Made by a program: the position numbers and the translations under genes. A model generated the notes under the pieces. The model made no database searches. It was given only the letters and a program-made list of their open reading frames with translations, and was not told where the DNA came from. This document shows positions 54,205 through 64,000 of a DNA stretch of 64,000 nt, piece by piece. This DNA comes from Marinobacter denitrificans (GTDB taxonomy: Bacteria; Pseudomonadota; Gammaproteobacteria; Pseudomonadales; Oleiphilaceae), in contig NZ_VMHN01000005.1 of NCBI RefSeq assembly GCF_008795955.1, forward strand, positions 124,001 through 188,000. Direction: 5' to 3'. Position 1 is the stretch's first letter; each line of letters starts with the position of its first letter.

Positions 54205-54996
54205 TTAAAAGCGATAGTTCATCAATAATCCGCCGAAGCCCTGAACATGATCTCCAATATCCGCAACTATCGGACTGTCTTTGGCCTCTCCAGTCAGGTA
54301 AGCCACTCCCGCAAGACCGGTCAGTGACCAATCAGCACTTAGGCGGTAAGTCATGGCGCCGCCAAAACGTATGCGCAGGTAACCTTTATCAACGTCATAG
54401 GCGCTCAGCCCGGAGCGGGCGCTCTCTGCCTCGGATACGCCAAACTTGCTATCCGTCCAGCGCTCACTGCTATAAATGAGGCCCGGACCGGCCGACAAGA
54501 AAAGGTTTTCTGTCAGCGGGGTTCGCCAACTTCCCTTAAGTGTCAACTGATAGCCGTCGACGTCACCGGTCACCGGTGTCTTTACCGACGCGCTGTAATT
54601 GAAAGGCCCGTCCTCCAGGGCAACGCGCAAACCAATGGCAGCCCCACTGTCCACCTTATCTAGGTTGCTCAGGTCATCCTCATTATCACGGCCCCCGACA
54701 TAGCCGATGTAGGTCGACAGCGACCATGCGCCATAATTAATAAAGTTCCAGCCGAGGCCATCGCGGATATTCAGATAGAACCGGTCGTCATAACTCAGGT
54801 TCAGGTTGGGCAGGCCTCGGGTTTCATAGTCGTCACTGCCAAGATAGTCCGGCGCATAGAAGGCTCCGGCCCCGATGCTGCCATCCCAGTCCGGGTTGGT
54901 CATGGCATTCTGCCAGTCAGCGGCTGCAAACACGGTGGGGCTGAGCACTACCAATGACAGGGCCATCGCTGTGGGGGCGTATTTGTTTCGTAACAT
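54205..54996 (-). CDS. MipA/OmpV-family outer-membrane protein
   Basis: A 263-residue barrel protein. After a signal peptide (TAMALSLVVLSPTVFA) it has the family start WDGSIGAGAFYAPDYLGSDDYETRGLPNLNLSYDDRFYLNIRDGLGWNFI and ends GGLLMNYRF. The ATG at 54996 is chosen from GAGGGTG upstream and the signal peptide. It is co-directional with, and close behind, the TolC gene. Some relatives scaffold peptidoglycan enzymes; others respond to antibiotics or solvents. Confidence 0.87.
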   Translation of the reverse strand: MLRNKYAPTAMALSLVVLSPTVFAAADWQNAMTNPDWDGSIGAGAFYAPDYLGSDDYETRGLPNLNLSYDDRFYLNIRDGLGWNFINYGAWSLSTYIGYVGGRDNEDDLSNLDKVDSGAAIGLRVALEDGPFNYSASVKTPVTGDVDGYQLTLKGSWRTPLTENLFLSAGPGLIYSSERWTDSKFGVSEAESARSGLSAYDVDKGYLRIRFGGAMTYRLSADWSLTGLAGVAYLTGEAKDSPIVADIGDHVQGFGGLLMNYRF

Positions 54997-55009
54997 AAAG
55001 CTAGCACCC

Positions 55010-56419
55010 TCAGTTTCGGGTTGGATCGTCGATGGTTTCATCGTCCTCGGCCAGAGCTTCGATGCCTGGCGCTGATGCACTGAGCCAGCGGTTCAGATTC
55101 ATCAAATCCTGTGGGCTGAGGGTGCCGGCGGACTGTTTCAGGTTAAGAGTGTTGACTACGTAGTCGTAGCGGGCATTGGCATAGTTTTGCAGGGCTTCGT
55201 AATAGTCCCGTTCGGCATCCAGCACTTCGACGATGTTGCGAGTGCCGACTTCGTACCCCGCGCGGGTAGCATCCAGTGCACTGCGGCGCGAGATGATGGT
55301 CTGTTCGAGTGCCGAGGCGGATTCGATATTGGTATTAACCTGACGAAACAGACTGCGGGTGTTGACCCGCACGTCCCGACGAACGGTATTCAGGGCCTGA
55401 TCGGCCACCGTGACCAGTGATCGCTGTTGCCGCACTCCGGCCTGTGTTCCGCCGCCGAGGTACAACGGCACGTTTAGTGTCAGACTGATCACGCCCTCAG
55501 TGGTCGTTCCATTACCAGAGCGGGTGGCGCCGCCGCTGCCTGCGGTGGACCCCGTGCCGCCGGGCCCGAGGCCGTTGATGTCTGTTTCACCGTAAGAGGC
55601 GTTCAGGTCCAGCGTCGGGTAATGCCCCGCCTTGCGGCTTTCAAGGGTGGACTTGCTGGCATCGAGCTCAAGCAGGGCGGTCTGGATTTCCCAATTCTGT
55701 CCCAACGCGATCTTCTCCCACTCTGTGGGATTCGCGGGCGCGGGTCTGGCCAGAGGGAATTCCTGGCGCAGGTTGTCCAGTTGTTCGGTGTATTCTCCGG
55801 TCAAGCGGGCAAGATCTTCCCGGGCGATGTCCAAGTCACTTTCGGCGGCAATACGCCGGCTTTTGGAATCATCGTAGCTGGCGCGGGCCTCATACACTTC
55901 GGTAATGGCGATCAGGCCGACATCGAAACGCTCCTGAGCTTGCTCGTACTGTCTGCCTATAGCTGTCTCGGTGGCCTGTGCAGTGGTCAACGCATCTGCC
56001 GCCCGCAACACATTGAAGTAACCTTCGGCAACGTCGAGGATCAACTGCTGCTGCGCCAGGTTGTACCGGGCTCGGGCGGCCTCGCTCCGAATCTGGCTGG
56101 TTTCAAAATCAAACCAGGCGTCAGCGCGGAACAGCGGCTGAGTCAGTTCAACGCCGTAGCTGAAAGTTTTGTACGAGTCTCCGCTGGCGTTGTCCGGATC
56201 GATATCTGTGTGCCTGGCATCACCAAACGCATTGAGCCGGGGCAAAAGGTTGGCGCGGCTAACATCAATGCCGGCCTGTTCTGCCTGCAGGGTAGCTCGG
56301 GATTCGGCGATGCCGGAATCGTAGGTAAGCGCTTTCTCATAGGTTTCGACCAGGTTCATGGCCGGCACGTGCTGGGCTGCAAGCGCCGCCATCAGGCCAG
56401 GCAACAGGCGTTTGTTCAT
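55010..56419 (-). CDS. tolC: TolC-family outer-membrane efflux protein
   Basis: A 469-residue TolC homologue: signal peptide, NLVETYEKALTYDSGIAESRATLQAEQAGIDVSRANLLPRLNAFGDARH, then FSYGVELTQPLFRADAWFDFE, and in the second repeat LTLNVPLYLGGGTQAGVRQQ and AGYEVGTRNIVEVLDAERDYYEAL. A Gly/Ser/Thr-rich loop (GPGGTGSTAGSGGATRSG) lies in the second repeat's surface region. It overlaps the acrR-type gene by four bases and is the probable exit duct for the divergent AcrAB pump. Confidence 0.92.
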   Translation of the reverse strand: MNKRLLPGLMAALAAQHVPAMNLVETYEKALTYDSGIAESRATLQAEQAGIDVSRANLLPRLNAFGDARHTDIDPDNASGDSYKTFSYGVELTQPLFRADAWFDFETSQIRSEAARARYNLAQQQLILDVAEGYFNVLRAADALTTAQATETAIGRQYEQAQERFDVGLIAITEVYEARASYDDSKSRRIAAESDLDIAREDLARLTGEYTEQLDNLRQEFPLARPAPANPTEWEKIALGQNWEIQTALLELDASKSTLESRKAGHYPTLDLNASYGETDINGLGPGGTGSTAGSGGATRSGNGTTTEGVISLTLNVPLYLGGGTQAGVRQQRSLVTVADQALNTVRRDVRVNTRSLFRQVNTNIESASALEQTIISRRSALDATRAGYEVGTRNIVEVLDAERDYYEALQNYANARYDYVVNTLNLKQSAGTLSPQDLMNLNRWLSASAPGIEALAEDDETIDDPTRN

Positions 56420-57039
56420 GGGGTTTCCTTGTTTGTTTGGAATGGCTCGTTTTCAGGGCAGAGGCCCCGGAACAATGTATCGACCAGGCATTCCGCTTCG
56501 GCGCTCAGGTCGTAGGCGTCAGGATTCCTGAGCCAATCAACGTAGATGCCCAGCATTTGGGTATGCAGCGAACGGGCGGCCTGACTGGCGGTTAGTGATG
56601 AATGGGGTGGGTGATTGCTGAAAAACCGCGTCAGTGTATCAATAGATTCCTGCGTCATTTCATCCTGCAGCCGCAGACCGTGTTCGGATTCCGTGTGGTG
56701 AAACAGGATCTTGTAGACACGGAAGTGGCGTTGATCCTTAACGAGGGTCTGAAGCGCATACACACACAGGTTTCTGAGTGTCCGAAGGTCACCAGTGCGC
56801 TCGTCAGCGGCGTTTTCAGTCATCTCTGCCATCGGCAATCGAACCCGCTCGAGCATGGCCTTGAAAACATCCGATTTGTTCTGGAAGTGCCAGTAAACCG
56901 CGCCACGGGTGACCTGGGCGGTGCGGGCGATTTCCTCCAGTGAGGCCCGGGCCACGCCCTTGTTGAGAAAGACCTGCTCTGCTGCGTCCAGCAAAGCCTG
57001 ATAGGTGACTTCAGCTTCCGCCTTGGTTTTTCTGGCCAT
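56416..57039 (-). CDS. acrR: AcrR/TtgR-type TetR repressor
   Basis: A 207-residue regulator with the signature EVTYQALLDAAEQVFLNKGVARASLEEIARTAQVTRGAVYWHFQNKSDVFKAMLERV, very close to AcrR, TtgR and MexR-type pump repressors. The C-terminal domain binds hydrophobic ligands in these relatives. It diverges from acrAB; an AcrR-like dyad lies in between. TolC overlaps its stop, so channel and repressor are co-expressed. Confidence 0.92.
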   Translation of the reverse strand: MARKTKAEAEVTYQALLDAAEQVFLNKGVARASLEEIARTAQVTRGAVYWHFQNKSDVFKAMLERVRLPMAEMTENAADERTGDLRTLRNLCVYALQTLVKDQRHFRVYKILFHHTESEHGLRLQDEMTQESIDTLTRFFSNHPPHSSLTASQAARSLHTQMLGIYVDWLRNPDAYDLSAEAECLVDTLFRGLCPENEPFQTNKETP

Positions 57040-57131
57040 GGTGAATATCCGTCATTCTGAGTGTAGGCCCCACCGCTAAAGTGCATACGGGTCCGTTTGT
57101 CTTGGGCGCCATCATGCCAAAGTTTTTTGCA

Positions 57132-57147
57132 TACATCCATGAATGTA
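57132..57147. promoter_or_regulatory. AcrR-like operator
   Basis: TACATCCATGAATGTA: arms TACATCCA and TGAATGTA match at 7 of 8 positions. The sequence resembles the E. coli AcrR site (TACATACATTTATGAATGTATGTA in halves TACATACA / TGTATGTA). It lies about 50 bp before acrA and about 90 bp before acrR, so it can control both. Confidence 0.7.
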
Positions 57148-57196
57148 GGTATTGTCCCATCAATTCTAACAACGTTTACCCAAGGAGACCTCCGTC

Positions 57197-58366
57197 ATGC
57201 CGTCGCATGCTGCCCTACTGTATTCCTCCAGAGCACTACGTCGAACATTATTGCTTTCTGTGCTTGTGGCCGGTCTGGCTGCCTGCAGCGGTGACAATAA
57301 TCAAAACGCTGGGGAGGGTAGTGGCAGGCCAGCCCCGGAGGTCATCGTGGAAACGGCTGAAACAACCGACGTGACAGTGCGCCAGGACTATGCCGGTCGG
57401 GCTCGCGGGGCTCGTGAAGTAGAAGTTCGCGCCCGGATTCAGGGCATCCTCGAGGAGCGCCTGTATCGCGAAGGCCAGATTGTCAGTGAGGGTGACTCTC
57501 TGTTCCGCATTGACCCCAAGCCTTCGGAAGCCGCCCTGCAGGGAGCAAAGGCTCAACGCCAGGTGGCTGAAGCGGATCTCCGCCAGGCTGAGCGGGAATG
57601 GAATCGCATATCCTCATTGTACGAGCGTAATGCGGTCAGTGAACGGGATCGTGACTCCGCCCGTTCTGCCCTGGAACTGGCCCAGGCCAATCTGGCTGTT
57701 GCCGAGGCGGGCGTTACGGTAGCTGAACTGAATTTGGGCTATACCGACGTCAGGGCTCCGGTCAATGGCGTGACCAGCCTTGAAGACCTGCCTGAAGGGA
57801 GCCTGATTGAACAGGGCACGCTGCTGACCACCCTCGTGCAACAGAATCCGGTGCATGTTCGGTTTGCGCTGCCGGAGAACGATGCTGCAATACAGCGTGC
57901 CGCCCGTGAAGCAATGACGGATTCGGCCAGCGCTAAAGACATGGACGCCACGCTGATCATGACGAACGGGAAGGCGTATGATCGCACCGGCAAGGTGGAT
58001 TTTACTGCCTCCACCCTGGACCCTCGCACGGGTACCGTGTCCGCCCGGGCTGTTTTCCCCAACCCTGACAACGAGATTATCCCCGGGCAGTTTGTGCGCG
58101 TAAGAGTGCAGCTCCGGAGCCTGGAAGGTGTTGTTACGGTGCCGGAAAAAGCGGTGACCGAAGGTGCGGACGGGGCGCAGGTTTTCGTGGTTGATGATGA
58201 CAGCGTTGCCCGTGCACGCCCTGTCAGTCTCGGGCCGGTTGTGGATGGGCGTCAGGTCATACTGGAAGGCCTGAAAGCCGGTGAAGCCTTCATTACCAGT
58301 GGCCTGGTCAATCTCAGGGGTGGGGCTGAAGTAAGCGTCAGGGATGAGAGCGAGGAGCCCAAGTAA
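57197..58366 (+). CDS. acrA: RND adaptor lipoprotein AcrA
   Basis: A 389-residue adaptor with a lipobox ([13 protein letters not shown]). [43 protein letters not shown] gives the lipoyl half; a coiled hairpin spans about residues 105-165; then [44 protein letters not shown] lies nine bases before the ATG. The last base of its stop is the first base of the acrB start. Confidence 0.93.
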   Translation: MPSHAALLYSSRALRRTLLLSVLVAGLAACSGDNNQNAGEGSGRPAPEVIVETAETTDVTVRQDYAGRARGAREVEVRARIQGILEERLYREGQIVSEGDSLFRIDPKPSEAALQGAKAQRQVAEADLRQAEREWNRISSLYERNAVSERDRDSARSALELAQANLAVAEAGVTVAELNLGYTDVRAPVNGVTSLEDLPEGSLIEQGTLLTTLVQQNPVHVRFALPENDAAIQRAAREAMTDSASAKDMDATLIMTNGKAYDRTGKVDFTASTLDPRTGTVSARAVFPNPDNEIIPGQFVRVRVQLRSLEGVVTVPEKAVTEGADGAQVFVVDDDSVARARPVSLGPVVDGRQVILEGLKAGEAFITSGLVNLRGGAEVSVRDESEEPK

Positions 58367-61300
58367 TGCTGCGCACTTTCATTGACCGCCCAATATTCGC
58401 GTCCGTTATTTCCATAATCATTGTCATTGCGGGGGCCATCTCGCTCCTGGGGTTGCCCGTTGAGCAGTATCCCAATGTGGTGCCACCCCAGGTTGTGGTT
58501 GATGGCCGTTACCAGGGTGCCAGCGCCGACGTTATCTCGGAGAGTGTTGTGGCGCCACTGGAGCAGGAAATTAACGGCGTGGATCAGATGATCTACATGG
58601 AATCCAACAGTACCGACTCGGGAAGTTTTCGCGTTACGGTCTCGTTTGAAATCGGCACCGATCCGGACCAGGCCACCATCAACGTCAACAACCGGGTGCA
58701 GCAGGCCCTGGCAAGTTTACCTCAAGCCGTGCGGGACCAGGGGCTGACCGTAGAGGCCAGGTCCACATCGATCCTGCAGGTCCTGACGTTGTCGTCCCCT
58801 GACAAAAGCATGGACGTCGTGGAAATTTCCAATTATGCCCTGCTGAATGTGCTGGACGAACTTGTACGCCTGCCGGGGATTGGTAACGCCTCTCTGTTCG
58901 GCGCCCAGGATTACTCCATGCGAGTCTGGTTGCGCCCGGACAAACTGGCCCAGTATGAGCTGACACCGGCGGATATAGCCGCCTCTTTGCGGGCCCAGAA
59001 CGCTCAGTTTGCGGCAGGCCGCATCGGCGCCGAACCGGCACCGCAAGGCCAGGCCTTTACATTCAGTGTGTCGGTGCCGGGGCGCCTGACCAGCCCCGAA
59101 GAATTCGGCGAAGTTATTCTGCGCAGCGATGAAGAAGGCGCGGCGCTGAGGCTCAAAGATGTGGCCCGGATAGAGCTGGGCGCCCAGAACTACGATTTCG
59201 AGGCGGCCTATAACGGCGACGATACGGTTCCCATGGGGGTCTATCTGCAGCCGGGAGCCAACGCTCTGGATGCCGCCGATGCCGTGCGCGAAGCCATGAA
59301 AGAGATCAGTGAGCGCTTCCCGGAGGGGCTGGAATACGACATCCCCTACGACACCACCCGCTTTATCGATATCTCGATTCAGGAGGTCATCAGCACCTTC
59401 ATCATTGCCATACTGCTGGTTGTGGTGGTCACCTTCCTGTTCCTGCAACACTTGCGGGCCACATTAATACCCCTGGTGGCGATCCCCGTGTCGCTGATTG
59501 GTACGTTTGCGGGCATGCAGGCTCTGGGATTCTCCGTCAACCTGCTGACCTTGTTCGGGTTGATACTAGCCATCGGTGTCGTGGTGGATAACGCCATCAT
59601 TATTATGGAGAACGCCGAACGGTTAATGAAAGAGGAGGGGCTGTCTGCCTACAATGCCGCTGTGGTCACCATTCAGCAGGTTTCCGGGGCAGTAATTTCA
59701 TCCACGCTCGTTCTGGTTGCAGTCTTCGCACCGGTTGCCTTCCTGGGCGGACTGAGTGGCGAGCTGTATAGACAGTTTGCAATCACCATCGCCGTGTCGG
59801 TGGTCATTTCGGGTGTTGTGGCCCTCACTCTGACGCCAGCCATGTGCGCACTTTTGCTGGGTGGGCAGCCGGAAAAACAATGGGCGCCGTTTCGTTGGTT
59901 CGACGCCGGCTTTGACCGGATAACCAACGGGTTCTGTGCAGTTGTTGACTGGCTGCTACGCCATGCCGTGGTGGGTGTTCTGTTATTTGCGGCCATGATT
60001 GGCGGCGTTGTGCTTTTGATTGACCGAATGCCTACGGGCCTGGTGCCTCAGGAAGATCAGGGCTTCGTGCTTGCCGCTTATTCGCTGCCCGCGTCGGCGT
60101 CCCTGAGCCGCACATCGGATTTCCGCGACGATCTGGTTGGCGGCATGATGGACGTGCCTGAAGTTCAGGATGTGGTGGCGTTTTCCGGCTTTGACATTAT
60201 ATCCAGTGCATTACGTACCAACAGCGGTGTTGCTTTTGTAACCCTCGAAGACTGGGCAGAGCGCACCGGTGGGGGCCAGGATGCCGCCAGTGTGGCTGGC
60301 AAGATCATGGGCCTTGGGGGCAAACTGCCTGAGGGGGCGGCCTTCGCTTTCACACCGCCGCCAATCCAGGGACTTTCGACAACTGGTGGCGTTGAAGGCT
60401 ATATTCAGGCGCGGGGCGGTAGAACACCTGACGAGATCAAGGCCATTGCCGATGAGTTCACCCGCAAAGCAAACGAACGGCCTGAACTGCAGAACGTAAG
60501 GGTGACGCTGGATACCGGCATCCCCAAATATCGTGCGGATGTTGACCGGGAGAAGGCTTTGGCCGCGGGGGTGCCCGTTGACCAGATCTTCACCACCATG
60601 CAGAGCACCTTTGGTGGACTCTATGTAAACGACTTCACGCTGCAGGGCCGCAACTGGCAGGTAACGCTGCAATCGGAGGGAGAGTTCCGCAGCCATCCGG
60701 ACGATCTGCGACGGGTGTTTGTCCGGTCCGACTATGGCGAGATGATTCCGGTCAGTTCGTTGGTGAGCCTGGACCGGACCAGTGGCCCGGATATTCTCAA
60801 CCGCTTTAACCTCTACCCGGCTGCCAAACTGCTGGCCGACCCTGGGCCGGGATTTACTTCAGGGGATGCACTCGCCGCTTTACAGGAAGTCGGTGCTGAC
60901 GTGTTTGACCGCAACACCCTGCTGGGCTGGACCGGGGAAGCTTTCCAACTTCAGGATTCCGCAGACTCCGGTGTGCTTGCGTTCGGTATGGGCCTGTTAC
61001 TCGTATTCCTCATTCTTGCAGCACAGTATGAACGATGGGGTCTACCGGTAGCGGTTGCTACGGCCGTTCCGTTCGGGGTTTTTGGTGCGATCCTGGCAGC
61101 CATGCTGCGGGGCTTCCCCAACGACATCTACTTCCAGGTTGGCTTGCTGGTGCTGATCGGGCTGGCAGCGAAGAATGCCATTCTGATTGTGGAATTTGCC
61201 GCTCAGAATCGTAAAACCGGTATGTCCGCAGCAGAAGCCGCCAGTGCAGCAGCCAGACAGCGGTTCCGCGCCATTATGATGACCGCCTTGACCTTCATCA

Positions 61301-61482
61301 TTGGCTCCCTGCCGCTGGCCGTCAGCACCGGCGCCGGTGCTGCTAGCCGACAGGAGATTGGTACCGTGGTGGTTGGGGGTATGATCGCCGCCAGCACACT
61401 TGCGCTGTTCTTTGTGCCGCTGTTCTACAAGTTAATTGAGGATTTGGGTGACTGGCGGAAAGGTTTAAAAAGTGCCGCTTAG
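58366..61482 (+). CDS. acrB: RND multidrug permease AcrB-like, TM4 Asp-Asn
   Basis: A 1038-residue permease with AcrB architecture. TM4 reads [22 protein letters not shown]: Asp408 is present, but the next residue is Asn409, where AcrB and most HAE-type pumps have a second essential Asp (GAT AAC at 59587-59592). TM10 keeps Lys ([14 protein letters not shown]) and the Thr of MTALTF. Either the proton route works with one Asp, as in metal RND pumps, or the pump is altered. It shares the operon with acrA. Confidence 0.92.
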   Translation: MLRTFIDRPIFASVISIIIVIAGAISLLGLPVEQYPNVVPPQVVVDGRYQGASADVISESVVAPLEQEINGVDQMIYMESNSTDSGSFRVTVSFEIGTDPDQATINVNNRVQQALASLPQAVRDQGLTVEARSTSILQVLTLSSPDKSMDVVEISNYALLNVLDELVRLPGIGNASLFGAQDYSMRVWLRPDKLAQYELTPADIAASLRAQNAQFAAGRIGAEPAPQGQAFTFSVSVPGRLTSPEEFGEVILRSDEEGAALRLKDVARIELGAQNYDFEAAYNGDDTVPMGVYLQPGANALDAADAVREAMKEISERFPEGLEYDIPYDTTRFIDISIQEVISTFIIAILLVVVVTFLFLQHLRATLIPLVAIPVSLIGTFAGMQALGFSVNLLTLFGLILAIGVVVDNAIIIMENAERLMKEEGLSAYNAAVVTIQQVSGAVISSTLVLVAVFAPVAFLGGLSGELYRQFAITIAVSVVISGVVALTLTPAMCALLLGGQPEKQWAPFRWFDAGFDRITNGFCAVVDWLLRHAVVGVLLFAAMIGGVVLLIDRMPTGLVPQEDQGFVLAAYSLPASASLSRTSDFRDDLVGGMMDVPEVQDVVAFSGFDIISSALRTNSGVAFVTLEDWAERTGGGQDAASVAGKIMGLGGKLPEGAAFAFTPPPIQGLSTTGGVEGYIQARGGRTPDEIKAIADEFTRKANERPELQNVRVTLDTGIPKYRADVDREKALAAGVPVDQIFTTMQSTFGGLYVNDFTLQGRNWQVTLQSEGEFRSHPDDLRRVFVRSDYGEMIPVSSLVSLDRTSGPDILNRFNLYPAAKLLADPGPGFTSGDALAALQEVGADVFDRNTLLGWTGEAFQLQDSADSGVLAFGMGLLLVFLILAAQYERWGLPVAVATAVPFGVFGAILAAMLRGFPNDIYFQVGLLVLIGLAAKNAILIVEFAAQNRKTGMSAAEAASAAARQRFRAIMMTALTFIIGSLPLAVSTGAGAASRQEIGTVVVGGMIAASTLALFFVPLFYKLIEDLGDWRKGLKSAA

Positions 61483-61513
61483 GAAATATTGAGCAAAAGG
61501 AAATCGCCTGTAT

Positions 61514-61540
61514 CGCCCCACCTTGGATTACGGTGGGGCG
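61514..61540 (+). terminator. Terminator hairpin after acrB
   Basis: CGCCCCACC (61514-61522) and GGTGGGGCG (61532-61540) with a 9-nt loop, 32 bp after the acrB stop, followed by GTGTTCCTC. GC-rich stem, weak T run. Confidence 0.6.
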
Positions 61541-61573
61541 GTGTTCCTCAAATGAGGCCGAAGCGCTTAACGG

Positions 61574-62318
61574 ATGGTGCCAGTTCTCGGCGTATCGCTC
61601 ATTCTGGCTGTCTTTCTGGTTAACCTGCTGGGTAACCGAATGATCCAGGGGGTAGCGTCATTTATCGGGATTCTGAAAATCGGAGGTATCCTGACCTTCG
61701 GGCTGGTGGGTGTCTGGATCGCCGACTCCCTATCGATAGGCTTCTCGAGGGATTCACCACGACCACACCAACAGTGGCTCCGAGGTCAAAGACCCCCACC
61801 GGAACGTTGGTCGTGCCAGGCATCCTTGCCAGCATCTTTGCAGTCTCGCGGATGCTGGCCATGCTGACCGAGATGAAACTGGTTCCGCACAGTCACTTTG
61901 GCATGCCGGGCAGCATCCAGAAGCACACGCTGGTCTACACTGTAGTTCTGGGGCTTGTCCTCACGGCTTTTTTTGATCTTCCCGGATTGCCGCGCTCGGG
62001 ATCGTGTTCTACCTGGTTATGGATATCGCCATTCACTGGGGTGTACTGCGGTATCTGCGCAAGGATATAAAGGCCAATATCTGGGTGCCGGCCACCGCCA
62101 TTATTCTGGATCTCCTGGTGCTGGGGGGCTTTGTTTCGGTCAAACTCCATACCGATCCGTTTGTAATCGGCGTAGCGGTTGTCACAATGATCGTGACCGC
62201 CGTGGCCGAGCAGATTTTCCTGACCAGGTCCGGGAATGCCCGGCAATCGGAACACGAGGGGCGCATGATGACCATCATCAGTAACCGGTACTTTTTAACG
62301 TGGAGGGCAGGGCCGTGA
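61574..62318 (+). pseudogene. Amino-acid permease (APC family) remnant with frameshifts
   Basis: Three overlapping frames together read as one APC-type permease. Frame one, from 61574: LVNLLGNRMIQGVASFIGILKIGGILTFGLVGVW. Frame two, near 61800: GTLVVPGILASIFAVSRMLAMLTEMKLVPHSHFG. Frame three, from 62004: MFYLVMDIAIHWGVLRYLRKDIKANIWVPATAIILDLLVLGGFV. At least two frameshifts are needed, and the N-terminal half is absent. The gene is not functional. It sits between the acrAB operon and the second copper ATPase. Confidence 0.78.
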
Positions 62319-62542
62319 TGGGAGATAACATGTTTGGCAATACCATGTGGGCGGGGCACTGGCTGTGGATGCTGGTGATCGCCATCATCGTTGTCATCCC
62401 GGCCTGGCGTATTTGCCAGCGCACGGGTTACCCGGGTTGGATGGGCTTTCTGATGCTGGTCCCTCTGGTCAACCTCATTCTGCTCTATTTCATTGCCTTC
62501 GCCGATTGGCCGGCGGACAAGAGTGGAGGCAGCAATGGCTGA
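62318..62542 (+). CDS. Small two-helix membrane protein
   Basis: A 74-residue protein with two hydrophobic helices ([16 protein letters not shown] and [21 protein letters not shown]) separated by [10 protein letters not shown]. Proteins with this signature are found widely as unnamed membrane proteins. The ATG at 62318 has GGAGGG upstream. The ATPase gene starts inside its last codons, so they are coupled and it may assist the pump. Confidence 0.65.
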   Translation: MGDNMFGNTMWAGHWLWMLVIAIIVVIPAWRICQRTGYPGWMGFLMLVPLVNLILLYFIAFADWPADKSGGSNG

Positions 62543-64000
62543 GCACCAGCACGCCCATCATCACGATCATGAGCATCATCACGAGGAATCCGGCGAACAC
62601 AAGGCCAGGGATCCTGTCTGCGGGATGTCGGTGGATCGGCACACCGCGGAGCATCGAAGCCAGCACGCGGGCAAAACCTGGTATTTCTGTTCGCCTCGCT
62701 GCCAGGCCAAATTCGAAGACAACCCGGGGCAGTACCTTGGTGAGGAGCAGAAGCAGCAGGAACCGGTAGCGCCGGGCACCATGTACACCTGCCCCATGCA
62801 TCCGGAAATCCGACAGCAGGGGCCGGGAGATTGTCCCATCTGCGGTATGGCGCTTGAGCCGGAGCAGGTGAGCCTGGATGACGGCCCCTCCGCAGAGCTT
62901 ACGGACATGACCCGCCGATTCTGGATCGGGCTTGTTCTGACTCTGCCAGTGCTTGTTCTCGAAATGGGCGGGCACCTGACCGGGCTCGATCACATTGTCG
63001 CCCCTCAGCTATCCAACTGGATCCAGTTGGTGCTGGCAACGCCGGTTGTCCTCTGGTGTGGCTGGCCGTTCTTTGTCCGGGGCTGGAAATCCGTCGTCAG
63101 TCGCAATCTGAACATGTTCACTCTGATCTCCATCGGCACCGGCGTGGCGTTGATCTATAGCCTGGTGGCGACCCTTGCTCCCCAGGTATTCCCGGCAGCC
63201 TTTCGGCAGGACGATGGCTCGGTTGCCGTGTATTTCGAAGCAGCGGCGGTCATCGTGGTACTGGTGTTGCTTGGGCAGGTGCTGGAGCTGCGAGCCCGGG
63301 AGAAAACCTCAGGCGCTATCAAGGCCTTGCTGGATCTGGCGCCCGCGACCGCCAGAAAACTGGATGATGACGGCGGCGAGGCCGATGTGTCGCTGGATCA
63401 GGTCAAGGTTGGCGACCGCCTGCGGGTTCGGCCCGGAGACAAGGTGCCGTTGGATGGTGAGGTGCTTGAGGGCAGCTCCAACGTGGACGAATCCATGGTC
63501 ACCGGGGAGCCGCTGGCAGTCAGCAAGAAATCGGGCGATCAGGTGATTGGTGGCAGCATCAACCAGCAGGGTAGCTTTATCATGCGGGCCGACAAGGTTG
63601 GCCGGGACACCATGCTGTCCCAGATCGTGCAGATGGTAGCCAGCGCCCAGCGCAGCCGGGCACCGATTCAGGGGCTGGCTGACAAGGTGGCGGGATACTT
63701 TGTGCCGGCGGTGATCCTGGTCGCCGTTATCGCCTTTATCGTCTGGTCATTCGTCGGACCGACGCCGCCTATGGCATTTGGCCTGATTGCCGCGGTGAGC
63801 GTGTTGATCATCGCCTGCCCCTGTGCATTGGGCTTGGCAACGCCCATGTCCATCATGGTCGGTGTCGGCCGGGGCGCCCAAAGCGGTGTGCTGATCCGCG
63901 ATGCGGAAGCTCTGGAGCGCATGGAAAAGGTGGATACGGTTGTAGTGGACAAAACTGGCACCCTGACCGAAGGCAAACCTCAGGTCACGAAACTGGTTCC
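62535..64000 (+). CDS. Copper P-type ATPase with His-rich tail, YHS and metal-binding domain (partial)
   Basis: ATG at 62535 with GGAGG upstream; the frame stays open to the window end (488 codons seen). Residues 1-25 are His-rich ([21 protein letters not shown]). Then a YHS domain ([37 protein letters not shown]), a second heavy-metal-binding domain ([28 protein letters not shown]), and a P1B-ATPase core with the CPC site ([14 protein letters not shown]) and DKTGTLTEG near the end. This order matches SilP/CopB-like exporters. The hinge and C-terminus lie outside the window. Not the same type as the copA at 19509. Confidence 0.9.
   Translation, partial: MAEHQHAHHHDHEHHHEESGEHKARDPVCGMSVDRHTAEHRSQHAGKTWYFCSPRCQAKFEDNPGQYLGEEQKQQEPVAPGTMYTCPMHPEIRQQGPGDCPICGMALEPEQVSLDDGPSAELTDMTRRFWIGLVLTLPVLVLEMGGHLTGLDHIVAPQLSNWIQLVLATPVVLWCGWPFFVRGWKSVVSRNLNMFTLISIGTGVALIYSLVATLAPQVFPAAFRQDDGSVAVYFEAAAVIVVLVLLGQVLELRAREKTSGAIKALLDLAPATARKLDDDGGEADVSLDQVKVGDRLRVRPGDKVPLDGEVLEGSSNVDESMVTGEPLAVSKKSGDQVIGGSINQQGSFIMRADKVGRDTMLSQIVQMVASAQRSRAPIQGLADKVAGYFVPAVILVAVIAFIVWSFVGPTPPMAFGLIAAVSVLIIACPCALGLATPMSIMVGVGRGAQSGVLIRDAEALERMEKVDTVVVDKTGTLTEGKPQVTKLV

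Noticed and set aside
55622-56515. 297-codon plus-strand frame over the TolC gene
   Set aside because: Antisense of a clear TolC homologue; no domain.
63175-63546. Plus-strand frame of 123 codons
   Set aside because: It lies in another frame of the P-type ATPase that runs to the window end.

Overview
The window looks like chromosomal accessory DNA from a marine, moderately GC-rich gammaproteobacterium. The style of the proteins (mercury and copper islands, several RND pumps, FadL-type and Ig-like envelope proteins) suggests Marinobacter or a close relative. That assignment rests on recall of protein style, not on a search. I saw no rRNA, tRNA or CRISPR array.

Region 1 (1-26.8 kb) is a dense metal-resistance island. 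It starts after a ferritin-like gene (cut by the window edge) and an ATP-grasp gene. In order it holds: a secreted beta-propeller; a CDF exporter with a truncated lspA and a divergent CadR/PbrR-type MerR regulator; two small secreted proteins; a cusCBA-type Cu(I)/Ag(I) tripartite pump with a perfect FNR/Anr box upstream; a small tyrosine recombinase; a long minus-strand copper-type operon (CopL-like protein, Met-rich peptide, DUF411 protein, BNR propeller, cytochrome c, membrane-anchored protein, CcdA-like protein); a multicopper oxidase with a small membrane partner; a CueR-type merR-copA operon; and a complete merR / merT-merP-merA locus with a textbook operator. Three MerR regulators sit at promoters with the 19-bp spacing typical of the family. 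A broken fragment of the ATP-grasp gene lies at 26.5 kb in opposite orientation to the intact copy, so the island lies between two related sequences.

Region 2 (27-47.4 kb) is about efflux and electrophile or lipid handling. It contains a MarR regulator, an LpxR-like lipid A deacylase, an RND tripartite pump with a GbsR-like regulator, a GST / cupin / TetR / dienelactone hydrolase / aldo-keto reductase group preceded by a palindromic operator, and a minus-strand operon that joins two hot-dog thioesterases and an alpha/beta hydrolase to an RND adaptor and permease. That operon diverges from a TetR gene across a perfect 24-bp palindrome. An AraC-type regulator follows.

Region 3 (47.5-61.5 kb) holds an IS1595-type transposase remnant, a 1064-residue Ig-like lipoprotein paired with a FadL-type outer-membrane protein, a second copy of the TetR gene that has lost exactly its recognition helix, a second LpxR-like protein, and a MipA / TolC / AcrR operon divergent from acrAB across an AcrR-like operator. 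The AcrB homologue has Asn in place of the second of the two TM4 aspartates.

Region 4 (61.5-64 kb) has a frameshifted amino-acid permease remnant, a small membrane protein, and the start of a second, His-rich, YHS-containing copper P-type ATPase that runs off the window.

The parts most worth follow-up are the helix-less TetR duplicate, the thioesterase-hydrolase-RND operon, the DUF411/BNR/cytochrome/CcdA operon, and a 43-residue membrane protein under a CueR-type promoter.
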